Below, in pieces: positions 52,838 through 60,888 of a stretch of DNA of 64,000 nucleotides. Source of the DNA: Aeromicrobium sp. Sec7.5 (GTDB lineage Bacteria; Actinomycetota; Actinomycetes; Propionibacteriales; Nocardioidaceae); assembly GCF_036867135.1 (NCBI RefSeq), contig NZ_JBAJIJ010000002.1, positions 1 to 64,000 on the forward strand. Direction: 5' to 3'. Both the position numbers and the translations under genes were made by a program. Each line of letters begins with the position of its first letter. Positions within the stretch are counted from its first letter, which is position 1. Below the pieces are notes generated by a model. The model saw only the letters and a list, made by a program, of their open reading frames with translations. It was not told the DNA's origin and did not search any database.

Positions 52838-53860
52838 TCATCGCCGACGGCGCCGGAGGAGGAGAAGCGACCCGGCCAGGAGGCACACGAACGTCGCGCC
52901 GAGCAGCACCGGGAGGGTCGCCGCGCCGAACGGGCCGAAGGCCGCGTCGATCTCGTCGGCGTCCGGGGCGATCGGTGCGTCCTCGGCCGGCTCCACGGCC
53001 TCCGGCGTCACGAGCGGGAGGCGGTACAGCGGCTCGCCGACGCCCTCGGAGCCGACGAGGACGCTCGTGCCCGCGGGCTCGACGGCGATCGTCTCGCCCT
53101 GCGGCTGCGTGGGCAGGGTCAGCGTGCCGACCTTCGCGAAGTCGTCGCGCACGTCGTAGACCGTGGCGTCGAGGTAGGTGCGGACGACCGCGTAGTGGCC
53201 GTCGGGCGTCATCGACGCATCGGTCACGAGGATCGGCACCTCGACCCCGGTGGGGGTCGCGGTGCTCACCGCGTCCGTGGGCAGGTCGCCCGGGAGCGCG
53301 AGCACCTCACCGCCGAGCCAGCCCTTCGTGACGACCCACGTCGCCGAGCCGGCGGGATCGACCAGGAGCGCCTCGACGTCCTCGCTTCCGGTCTCGAACG
53401 CGATCGGGTGCACGTCCGGCGTCACCCGCCCGTCGCCACGCCCCGGCTCGGGCAGCGAGTAGAGCATCGCATCGTCGCGGACCGCGTCGTTGTCGCCCGT
53501 GTCGGCGATCCACAGGGTGCCGTCGCCGCCGAGGGCGAGGGCCTCGGGGTCGCGCCACGGGACGTCCTCGATCTGCGTCACACCGACGACGTCGCACGTC
53601 GCGAGGTCGAGCGCGTAGACCTCGGGGTCGCTGCCGGAGTCGTTGATCACGTAGGCGGTGGCGGGGTCGGCGGCGCTGACGGCCAGACCGCTCTGCTCGT
53701 CGATGCGGGGGTCGTCGACGGTGCACGCGACGGTGGCCTCGCCCGGGGCCTGGGACGCGGTCGTGGCGCCGGCACGACCGACCAGGGAGGCGAGCAGGAC
53801 CACGGCGAGCAGCATGATCAGCAGACCGGGGATGAGCAGTCTGCGGTGGCGGGGATTCAT
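52838..53860 (-). CDS. Exported propeller-like protein with C-terminal anchor
   Basis: 340 aa. N-terminal signal (LLIPGLLIMLLAVVLLASLV), then repeated blades of about 45 residues with DPEALALGGDGTLWIADTGD and ILVTDASMTPDGHYAVVRTY, NHL/esterase-like beta-propeller; C-terminal helix VLLGATFVCLLAGSLLLL followed by RRRRR, which would anchor the propeller outside the cell. No enzymatic motif. Start chosen at ATG 53860; an in-frame ATG lies at 53893. Confidence 0.7.
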   Translation of the reverse strand: MNPRHRRLLIPGLLIMLLAVVLLASLVGRAGATTASQAPGEATVACTVDDPRIDEQSGLAVSAADPATAYVINDSGSDPEVYALDLATCDVVGVTQIEDVPWRDPEALALGGDGTLWIADTGDNDAVRDDAMLYSLPEPGRGDGRVTPDVHPIAFETGSEDVEALLVDPAGSATWVVTKGWLGGEVLALPGDLPTDAVSTATPTGVEVPILVTDASMTPDGHYAVVRTYLDATVYDVRDDFAKVGTLTLPTQPQGETIAVEPAGTSVLVGSEGVGEPLYRLPLVTPEAVEPAEDAPIAPDADEIDAAFGPFGAATLPVLLGATFVCLLAGSLLLLRRRRR

Positions 53861-53928
53861 CGTCCACCAGCATGACAGGCAGGGCCGGCGCACCCGGCGC
53901 CCGGAGCCTCACGAGTAGGGTGGGCCAC

Positions 53929-54324
53929 GTGAGCGACGACGGCCAGGTGGTTCCCGGGGACGGTCCCGAGACGATCGAGCGCAAGCTCGGGCACCGTGAG
54001 CGCGAGCGCCTCGAGCGCGCTGCCCGACGCCACGAGCTGGGCCGCCCCGACATCGTCGAGCTCGAGATCGGCCGCACGACCCACAAGGTGGCCGAGGTCG
54101 AGCCGATGGACGTCGACGGCGTCCGCACCATGGTCGTCGGCACGATCCTGTGGGCCGTTGCCGCGTTCGCCCTCCTGCCGTTCCTCGGCACGCTGCGCGA
54201 GCAGGGCGACGACTGGTGGTTCTGGACCGCGATCGCCGGGTTCGGGCTGGGCTGCATCGGCATCGAGTACTGCCGCCGCCGGCGCAACGCCCTCGCCCGC
54301 CGCCCCGGCCGCCGCAAGGCGTAG
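53929..54324 (+). CDS. DUF2530 membrane protein
   Basis: 131 aa. Acidic N-terminus, then VDGVRTMVVGTILWAVAAFA and WWFWTAIAGFGLGCIGIEYC, two helices with the DUF2530 signature ending in basic RRRRNALARRPGRRK. Leaderless: TAGGGT (53916-53921), GTG seven bases later. Function unknown; usually near DUF3027 and MFS genes, as here. Confidence 0.85.
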   Translation: MSDDGQVVPGDGPETIERKLGHRERERLERAARRHELGRPDIVELEIGRTTHKVAEVEPMDVDGVRTMVVGTILWAVAAFALLPFLGTLREQGDDWWFWTAIAGFGLGCIGIEYCRRRRNALARRPGRRKA

Positions 54325-54341
54325 TGAAAGCCAACCGCTGG

Positions 54342-54381
54342 TTGAGGCGTGAACGCCCGCCAGGGCGTGAGCCTCGAAACC
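54342..54381. repeat. REP-like palindromic repeat, copy 3 (inverted)
   Basis: Reverse complement of the element at 31793 and 31873 with the same core GAGGCTCACGCCC. Sits directly after the DUF2530 gene, so it could also serve as a terminator. Confidence 0.7.
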
Positions 54382-54410
54382 ACTCGTCAGATGACCGCCT
54401 CGGTCGGACC

Positions 54411-54622
54411 GGACAGGCGGCCACGGACCAACAGCCGTGGCCGGGGCAGCGTCGATGCAATCGGGCTGTCCTGGCGACCGACATGCCTCATCCTTCGTCC
54501 TCGAGCGACTGACGATGATGCGATCGGGCAGCCCCGACAACCCCGATGCATCGTCCTCGGTCCAGACGGCGACGCGCGGCCACCACAGCCACTCCTCCGC
54601 AGTGGTCCGTGGCCGCTTGTCC
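54411..54622. mobile_element. MITE-like element with 20-bp terminal inverted repeats
   Basis: 212 bp bounded by GGACAGGCGGCCACGGACCA (54411-54430) and its inverted partner (54603-54622, two mismatches). Similarity continues outward to TGACCG on both sides. Inside, imperfect repeats of GATGC(A/G)ATCGGGC with CATC.TTCGTCCTCG occur. No transposase frame. A solo terminus is at 31743. No clear target-site duplication seen. Whole gap 54325-54639 has no gene. Confidence 0.55.
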
Positions 54623-54639
54623 CGCGCCACCGTGGACGG

Positions 54640-56214
54640 TCAGCCCACCGGCACCGAGATCTCGTCGACCTCGTCGTCGGCCTTCTCCTCCGGGGCGCGG
54701 TCGATCGTGGTGCGCAGCGGGATCTCCTTGATGAACAGCGCCGCGACGAGGCTGACCACCGCGACCACGGCAGCGATCGCGAAGATGTGGCCCGTGGCGT
54801 CGCCGTAGGCGGCGCGCACGATGCCGGCGACCGGCGCCGGGAGCGCGTCCAGGTCGAGCAGCGATCCACTTCCGGCGGACGGGCCCGAGACGCCCTGGCT
54901 CGCGAGCTGGTCGGTGACGCTCGTCTTCACGTCGTGCGCCAGGATCGCGCCCAGCACCGAGACGCCGACCGCGCCGCCGAAGGAGCGGAAGAACGCGACC
55001 GTGGCACTCGCGGCGCCGACCGTCGAGACCGAGACCGTGTTCTGCACCGCCAGCACGTAGTTCTGCAGCAGCATGCCCATGCCGAGCCCCATCACGGCCA
55101 TCGACGTCATGGCGTGCCACTCCGGGGTGGTGTGGTCGACGGTGGACAGCATGGCCAGACCCACGACGAGCAGGCTCGAGCCCGCCACGAGGAAGCGCTT
55201 CCACCGGCCGTAGCGGGTGATGAGCTGTCCGCTCAGCACCGTGCCCACGAGGGAGCCGGTCATCAGCGGGATGCTCAGCACGCCGGCGTAGGCGGCCGAG
55301 TGCCCACCGGCGATCTGGAAGTACTGGCCGAGGAAGACCGATCCACCGAACATCGACATGCCCACGGCGATGCTGCCGACGATCGCGAGGGCCGTGGTGC
55401 GCTCCCGCACGACGGCGATCGGCAGCAGCGGCTCCGGGTGCCGGGTCTCGACGACGACCACGAGCACGGCGGCGAGGAGCGTCACGCCCAGGAACAGCGC
55501 GGTCTCGGTCGAGATCCAGGCGAAGGAAGTGCCGGCGAACGTGACCCAGATGAGCGGCAGCGAGGCCGCGGTCGTGATGAGCACCGCACCGCCGAGGTCC
55601 AGGCGCACCTTGCGACGGATCGTCGGCAGGTGGAGCTGGCGGTGCAGCACGACCAGGCTCATGACGGCCAGCGGCACGCAGACGTAGAAGCACCAGCGCC
55701 AGCCGAGTCCCGGCGTGTCGACGATGACGCCGCCGAGCAGGGGCCCGCTGACGGTCGCGACGGCCATCGTGGCGCCCATGTAGCCGCTGTACCGGCCGCG
55801 CTGCCGCGGCGGGATGATCGATCCGATGATCGACTGCGACGTGGCGATCAGGCCGCCCATCGCGAGGCCCTGGAGGACGCGGCAGGCGATCAGCCACGGC
55901 ACGCTCTGCGCGGCGCCGGCCAGGATCGAGCCGATCACGAACGTCACGAGCGCGATCTGGACGAGCGTCTTCTTGTTGACCAGGTCGGAGAGCTTGCCCC
56001 AGATCGGCATCGACACGGTCATCGCGAGCAGCGACGACGTGACGACCCACGTGTACTGGGTCTGCGAGCCGTTCAGGTCGGCGATGATCGTGGGCAGCGC
56101 GTTGGACACGATCGTGGAGCTGATGAGCGCCGTGAACATGCCAGCCAGCAGCCCGACCAGGACCTGCAGGATCTCGCGATGGGTCAGCTCGACGGAGGAA
56201 GTCTGTTGTTGCAC
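54640..56214 (-). CDS. MFS multidrug exporter, DHA2 (EmrB/QacA) type
   Basis: 524 aa, 14 helices. N-terminal GMFTALISSTIVSNALPTII (DHA2 start), motif A-like GKLSDLVNKKTL, motif C-like GPLLGGVIVD. Probably a proton-driven drug exporter. GTG start 56214; TATAGT lies six bases upstream, the best -10 in the window, so leaderless and strongly expressed. No TetR gene next to it. Stop just inside the MITE-like terminus. Confidence 0.92.
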   Translation of the reverse strand: MQQQTSSVELTHREILQVLVGLLAGMFTALISSTIVSNALPTIIADLNGSQTQYTWVVTSSLLAMTVSMPIWGKLSDLVNKKTLVQIALVTFVIGSILAGAAQSVPWLIACRVLQGLAMGGLIATSQSIIGSIIPPRQRGRYSGYMGATMAVATVSGPLLGGVIVDTPGLGWRWCFYVCVPLAVMSLVVLHRQLHLPTIRRKVRLDLGGAVLITTAASLPLIWVTFAGTSFAWISTETALFLGVTLLAAVLVVVVETRHPEPLLPIAVVRERTTALAIVGSIAVGMSMFGGSVFLGQYFQIAGGHSAAYAGVLSIPLMTGSLVGTVLSGQLITRYGRWKRFLVAGSSLLVVGLAMLSTVDHTTPEWHAMTSMAVMGLGMGMLLQNYVLAVQNTVSVSTVGAASATVAFFRSFGGAVGVSVLGAILAHDVKTSVTDQLASQGVSGPSAGSGSLLDLDALPAPVAGIVRAAYGDATGHIFAIAAVVAVVSLVAALFIKEIPLRTTIDRAPEEKADDEVDEISVPVG

Positions 56215-56273
56215 GATGCAACTATACAGCCGACCGGCTCACCCGTCCTGCCGAGGGACGGGTGATGGTGCTC

Positions 56274-57269
56274 TCAGGAGGCGTCGGTGTCGCCGGAGCC
56301 CGGGTCGGCCTCCGCGGCCACGGTCGCGACGTCCTCGGCCGCATCCGGCGCCACGGACTCCTCCGGAACCACGGGCTCGGCCGACGGGTCGGCGTCGGTC
56401 GGCGCTGGCTCGGTCGCCTCTGCCTGCGCGGACCCCGCCTCCGTCGACCCTGCCCCCGTCGACTCCACATCGGTCGACTCCACCGCGAGCTGCTCCTCGA
56501 CGTCGGGCCGCGGCTCGGGGCGCGCGACGACGTCGTTCGTCAGGGTGTCGAAGTAGGGGTCCGGGAGCTCCTTGACCGCGGTCGCCCGGCTGAGCTTGAC
56601 CCCGGAGTGGGCACCGCACCCGTGCTCGAGGTCGACGACACGGCCGTCGTCGTTGGCCATGCCGTTGGCGCAGACCCCGAAGCGATCGGCCAGACCGCCC
56701 ACGAGGCCGACGCGGAAGCCACACGTGCGACACGTGCCCGCCGCCTGCTGGGCGATGGCCACGTGCGGACCGCCATGGCCGTCGTGCCACCGCTGCGCGG
56801 CCATGTCGCGGCCCTCGAGCGAGAGCACCAGGCTGCGCCCGCCGGCCAGCTCCTTGGCCTCGAGCCGGTCGCCGCCGCCCTCGACCTCGGTGTCGGAGTC
56901 GCCCCCGGACCAGGCCGGGACCAGCCGGAGGTCGTCCGGCTCGGGCGGCAGCACGTCGCCGGGACCGAGGTCACCGGGACGGACGCGGTCGCGGTACGGG
57001 GTCCACGGGGGCGCGACGATCGCGTCGACGTCGGGGATGAGCACGACGTCGTTGACGGTGGGGTCCGCGTCCGCGGCGACGGCCGTGAGCGACACGACCC
57101 AGGCCCAGCCGCGGTACCCGGGCTGCAGCGCCTCGAAGACGTGCGACACGAGGCCGTCGCCGTCGACCTCGGCCCGCAGGTGCTCGCCGACGGCGTCGCC
57201 GCCGGCGACCTCGGCCACGACGGTGCGGGCGAAGGCATCGCAGGACTGCAACATCTGCTCGACGGACAT
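56274..57269 (-). CDS. DUF3027 protein
   Basis: 331 aa. N-terminal half with WAWVVSLTAVAAD and LIPDVDAIVAPPWTPYRDRV; a cysteine module CRTCGF ... GVCANGMANDDGRVVDLEHG ... CGAHS that could bind zinc; then an acidic Ala/Glu/Thr-rich disordered tail. Function unknown; conserved in actinobacteria beside the cold-shock/MFS genes. ATG 57269; a GTG two codons earlier is possible. Confidence 0.82.
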   Translation of the reverse strand: MSVEQMLQSCDAFARTVVAEVAGGDAVGEHLRAEVDGDGLVSHVFEALQPGYRGWAWVVSLTAVAADADPTVNDVVLIPDVDAIVAPPWTPYRDRVRPGDLGPGDVLPPEPDDLRLVPAWSGGDSDTEVEGGGDRLEAKELAGGRSLVLSLEGRDMAAQRWHDGHGGPHVAIAQQAAGTCRTCGFRVGLVGGLADRFGVCANGMANDDGRVVDLEHGCGAHSGVKLSRATAVKELPDPYFDTLTNDVVARPEPRPDVEEQLAVESTDVESTGAGSTEAGSAQAEATEPAPTDADPSAEPVVPEESVAPDAAEDVATVAAEADPGSGDTDAS

Positions 57270-57330
57270 GGTCACGATTGTCCCTCATGCCACCACACGC
57301 AGGTGACACGGGTGAGGCAGGATGGGTGCC

Positions 57331-58827
57331 ATGGGTGCCCTGGGTGACGACGACGGCCGTTCGCAGCCCGCACCACCCCCGCACGACCGCCCTGAGCACC
57401 ATCCGTACGCCCACGACTCGTCCTGGGACCGGCCGCACGACCCGGCTCGCCAGGACGTGCGCGATGCCGAGCCCCAGGGGCCGAGTCCCGCCGTCAAGGC
57501 CGTGCGCGGCACGGGTCGGGCCGTCGCGGGCGGCAGCCGGTGGGCCTTCATCCGCGCCCGCCGCTTCACCCACTCCTCGGGCGCCGGCGAGACGGGTCTC
57601 TCACGGCTGCTCGAGCTGCACGCCTTCAACACCGCGGGCGACGCAGCCGTCGCGATCTCGCTGGCCGGCACGGTGTTCTTCACCGCCCCGACCGACGAGG
57701 CCACGGGGCAGGTCGCCCTCTTCCTGGTCCTGACGATGCTGCCGTTCGCCGTCGTCGCCCCCCTCATCGGCCCCTTCCTCGACAAGTTCCAGCGCGGGCG
57801 CCGGTGGGCCATCGGGGCCACGCTCGCGGTCCGTGCCTTCAGCTGCTGGGTCCTGGCCGGTGCCGTGGCCGAGCAGTCCGCCACGTTCTTCATCGCGGCC
57901 CTGCTGTGCCTGGTGTCGTCCAAGGCCTACGGCATCACCCGCGCCTCCGCCGTCCCGCGCCTGCTGCCCGACCAGCTGACCCTGGTCAAGGCGAACTCCC
58001 GCATCTCCCTCACGGGGACCGCGGCCGGCGCGATCTCCGCGCCGCTCGCGGTCGGCGCCGCCTACTTCGGCGCCGAGTGGTCGCTCCGGTACGCGTTCGT
58101 GATCTTCGTCGTCGGCACCGTGCTCGCGGTGCTGCTGCCGACCCGCGTCGACTCCAGCGACGGCGAGGACAAGATCGACCTCACCGCCGCGAACGGGGTC
58201 AAGGGCGTCCTCGCGCCGCGCGGTGTCGTCAACGCGCTGCGCTGCAACGCCGGCCTGCGGCTCATCACCGGCTTCCTGACGATCTTCATGGCCTTCGTGC
58301 TGCGCGAGCCGCCGGAGTCCCTGGGGTGGAACGGCAACGCCACGATCCTCCTGGGCCTGGTGATCGGCGCCGCGGGTGCCGGCAGCACGATCGGCGTGCT
58401 GCTCGGCAACGCGCTGCGGACCCGCGCGCCCGAGGCGATCGTGATCTTCGTGCTGATCGTCGACACCGCGGTGCTGGCCGTCGTCTCACTCACCCTGAGC
58501 TGGGTCACCGCGATCGTGCTCGGCCTGACGGCCGGCCTGTGCCAATCGCTCGGCAAGCTCAGCCTCGACGCGCTGATCCAGCGCGACGTCCCCGAGCGGG
58601 TCCGCACCTCGATGTTCGCGCGGTCCGAGACCTTGATCCAGCTGAGCTGGGTCATCGGGGGCCTGATCGGCATCGGCCTGTTCACGATCGAGGCGAGCGT
58701 CAACGTCGGCCTGCTCGTGGTGGCCGGCATCGGACTGGCCTGGTTGGCCTTCGTCGTGACCAAGCTGCGCCAAGGGCCCCGTCGCGCGGTCGAGGTCGAC
58801 CGCGGCGACCCGGAGCCCCAGTACTGA
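57331..58827 (+). CDS. MFS transporter (Rv0876c-like)
   Basis: 498 aa. Long basic/hydrophilic N-terminus (about 1-90), then 12 helices from AFNTAGDAAVAISLAGTVFF. Motif-A-like FLDKFQRGRRWAIGA. Related actinobacterial proteins are of unknown substrate. Start ATG 57331 with CAGGAT seven bases upstream. Divergent from DUF3027, 61 bp away. Confidence 0.82.
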   Translation: MGALGDDDGRSQPAPPPHDRPEHHPYAHDSSWDRPHDPARQDVRDAEPQGPSPAVKAVRGTGRAVAGGSRWAFIRARRFTHSSGAGETGLSRLLELHAFNTAGDAAVAISLAGTVFFTAPTDEATGQVALFLVLTMLPFAVVAPLIGPFLDKFQRGRRWAIGATLAVRAFSCWVLAGAVAEQSATFFIAALLCLVSSKAYGITRASAVPRLLPDQLTLVKANSRISLTGTAAGAISAPLAVGAAYFGAEWSLRYAFVIFVVGTVLAVLLPTRVDSSDGEDKIDLTAANGVKGVLAPRGVVNALRCNAGLRLITGFLTIFMAFVLREPPESLGWNGNATILLGLVIGAAGAGSTIGVLLGNALRTRAPEAIVIFVLIVDTAVLAVVSLTLSWVTAIVLGLTAGLCQSLGKLSLDALIQRDVPERVRTSMFARSETLIQLSWVIGGLIGIGLFTIEASVNVGLLVVAGIGLAWLAFVVTKLRQGPRRAVEVDRGDPEPQY

Positions 58828-58839
58828 TGGCACAGTCCT

Positions 58840-58869
58840 AGAAGACGCAGTACGAGAAGACGCAGTACG
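58840..58869. repeat. 15-bp tandem repeat
   Basis: AGAAGACGCAGTACG twice in tandem in the gap between the MFS and cold-shock stops (convergent); a third partial copy begins at 58870. May act in termination, but no hairpin formed. Confidence 0.7.
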
Positions 58870-58919
58870 AGACGGCGCGGTCCTCGTCGACTCGGGTCAG
58901 GGAGACCCGGCCGCCCAGC

Positions 58920-59315
58920 TCAGCTGGGGTCGAGCTCGCCCGCGAGCGCGCGCAGCACCTGGGCCACCGGCTTGGCCTTGCGGGCATCGGGGTGGCGACC
59001 GTGCCGGTACCCCTCCCCCAGGTCGTCGAGCATGCGGATGAGGTCCTCGACGATGACGACCATCTGCTCGGGGTCCTTGCGCTTGGCCTGGACCTGCTTG
59101 CGGCCCGGCGCGGCGGTCTCGACGAGTCGCAGCTGCAGGGCCTGGTCGCCCCGGCGACCCTGGGCGATGCCGAACTCGACCCGCTGGCCCGGCTTGAGCG
59201 TGTCGACACCCGCCGGGAGCGCGTCGGAGTGGACGTAGACGTCCTCACCCTCGTCCGACGACAGGAAGCCGAAACCCTTGGCGGCGTCGAACCACCTCAC
59301 CTTGCCCGTGGGCAT
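58920..59315 (-). CDS. Cold-shock-domain protein with C-terminal extension
   Basis: 131 aa. Residues 1-66 are a CSD with RNP1 KGFGFLSSD and RNP2 DVYVHSDAL, start MPTGKVRWFDAAKGFG. The rest is a basic, helical extension (KQVQAKRKDPEQMVVIVEDL) typical of the CspB/Rv0871 type rather than the 67-aa CspA. RNA chaperone. Converges with the MFS gene. Confidence 0.92.
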   Translation of the reverse strand: MPTGKVRWFDAAKGFGFLSSDEGEDVYVHSDALPAGVDTLKPGQRVEFGIAQGRRGDQALQLRLVETAAPGRKQVQAKRKDPEQMVVIVEDLIRMLDDLGEGYRHGRHPDARKAKPVAQVLRALAGELDPS

Positions 59316-59395
59316 GTCATCCCTCTCGTCGTCGGAACCGTGCGACTCACCACTGTAGTGGGTGCCGCGGAGCGCACCGTGCCGTCGCTCGGACG

Positions 59396-60448
59396 TCAGT
59401 GTGGCGATCGCTCCGAGGGGGCCGGTTCCGGGGCGATCACGGCCGGCTGCTCCGAGGTGTCCTCGAACCGTGCCTCGATCGTCTGGAAGCCCTTGTGCCG
59501 CTGCATCTTGGCGTAGCTGATGTAGGCCCGCTGGTCCGCGTCGGTGAGGACGACGTTGTCGGTGAAGGGGGTCAGCAGCGCGCGCGGGTACAGGTGTCGC
59601 GCGACCACCACCATGCTCTCCAGCCCGATCACGACCATCAGCGCGGCCAGGAAGATGAAGCCCATCAGCCCGAGCACCAGGGCGAACGTGCCGTTCATCT
59701 GGCTCGCCCGGTTGATGACGCCGGAGACGTACACCTGGCCGAGGATCTGCAGCAGCTGCCACAGCAGTGACGTGACGATGGCTCCGGGCAGGACCCGGCG
59801 CCACGAGGCCCGGCTGCCGCTGATCAGGTGGAAGATCATCATGAAGAAGAGCACGGTCAGGGCGAAGCCCACCCAGCCGAAGACACGGTTGAGGCCGTCG
59901 CCCCAGGACGTGCCGATGTTGTCGAGGTTCGCGAGCACCGAGCTCGCGATCGCGATCGTGAGGATCCCGAGGCCACCGATCGCGAGGAAGATCAGGCTGC
60001 GGAAGCGCTGCAGGAACGGGTTGGCACGGCTGTTGCGCGGCACGGCCCACGCGATGTTCGCGGCGTTCTGCACGGCCTGACCGAGGTTGATCGCGCCGTA
60101 CAGCGCCGTGACCACGCCGATCACGATCGCCACCGAGCTGCCGCTCAGGCCTTCGGGACGCCCCAGCTGGTCGCCCACGATGGGGAACTGGCTCAGCGCC
60201 GTCTCGAGCAGGCGGTCGCGCAGCGCCGGATCACCCTGCAGGAAGAACCCGAGCACCGAGGTGCCGATCAGCAGGATCGGAAAGATCGCGAAGAAGGCGT
60301 AGTAGGCGATGATCGCGGCGAGGTACGGCCCCTGGTCGTCGAAGTACTTGTAGATGACCGCGAGCGGGAGTCCGAGCACGCGGTGCCGGCGCTGGAACGC
60401 GTCGAACCGACCGATCGTCGGACCGTGAGTGCTGGGCTCGTCGCTCAT
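59396..60448 (-). CDS. YihY/virulence-factor BrkB-family membrane protein
   Basis: 350 aa, six or seven helices: YLAAIIAYYAFFAIFPILLI, GVVTALYGAINLGQAVQNAA, FLAIGGLGILTIAIASSVLA, FALTVLFFMMIFHLISGSRA, VLGLMGFIFLAALMVVIGLE. Family once annotated as RNase BN. Function unknown (possible lipid or serum-resistance role). Starts at ATG 60448, 10 bp from the stop of the PemK-like gene, same strand. Confidence 0.88.
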   Translation of the reverse strand: MSDEPSTHGPTIGRFDAFQRRHRVLGLPLAVIYKYFDDQGPYLAAIIAYYAFFAIFPILLIGTSVLGFFLQGDPALRDRLLETALSQFPIVGDQLGRPEGLSGSSVAIVIGVVTALYGAINLGQAVQNAANIAWAVPRNSRANPFLQRFRSLIFLAIGGLGILTIAIASSVLANLDNIGTSWGDGLNRVFGWVGFALTVLFFMMIFHLISGSRASWRRVLPGAIVTSLLWQLLQILGQVYVSGVINRASQMNGTFALVLGLMGFIFLAALMVVIGLESMVVVARHLYPRALLTPFTDNVVLTDADQRAYISYAKMQRHKGFQTIEARFEDTSEQPAVIAPEPAPSERSPH

Positions 60449-60458
60449 CGGCGCGTGC

Positions 60459-60842
60459 TCATGCGGCGTCGAGGTGCTCGCGGGCGGCTCGCACGACCGT
60501 CGCGAAGCGCGGCTCGTCGAGCACTGCGCCCTCGCGGCGGACCCGGTCGGGATCGACGCGGAGCAGGCGGTCGAGGCGCACCTCGCTCGGCCGGCCGCGG
60601 GAGTCCCACGAGCCGGTGCCGAGGTCGAGCCAGTGACGGCCCGCGCGCGCCTCCTGCTCGTGGTCGCGGTCGTGGTCCTTGCTCGTGAGGGCGAGCCCGA
60701 GAAGGACGTCACCCTCGCGGCCCACGAGCAGGACCGGGCGGTCCTTGCCCTGCGTCGGGTCGTCCTCGTAGGCCACCCACGTCCAGACGACCTCGCCCGG
60801 ATCAGGGGCCCCGTCGACGTCGGGTGCGTACTCGAACTTCAC
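60459..60842 (-). CDS. PemK/MazF-like protein without neighbouring antitoxin
   Basis: 127 aa from GTG 60842. GEVVWTWVAYEDDPTQGKDR followed by PVLLVGREGDVLLGLALTSK follows the PemK/MazF scaffold (G-x-V-x-W-x-x-x, PVL, TS-K-H-D). No antitoxin-type gene precedes or follows within the usual distance, so it may be a diverged housekeeping relative, not a toxin. Starting codon uncertain; GTG 60860 is also open. Confidence 0.6.
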   Translation of the reverse strand: MKFEYAPDVDGAPDPGEVVWTWVAYEDDPTQGKDRPVLLVGREGDVLLGLALTSKDHDRDHEQEARAGRHWLDLGTGSWDSRGRPSEVRLDRLLRVDPDRVRREGAVLDEPRFATVVRAAREHLDAA

Positions 60843-60888
60843 GGCCTCAGCGTGCCACACGCAGGGGCGGGCGGCCCGCCGCGACGGC

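Noticed and set aside
60459-60842. Complete toxin-antitoxin pair
   Set aside because: No short antitoxin-like frame lies immediately upstream or downstream.
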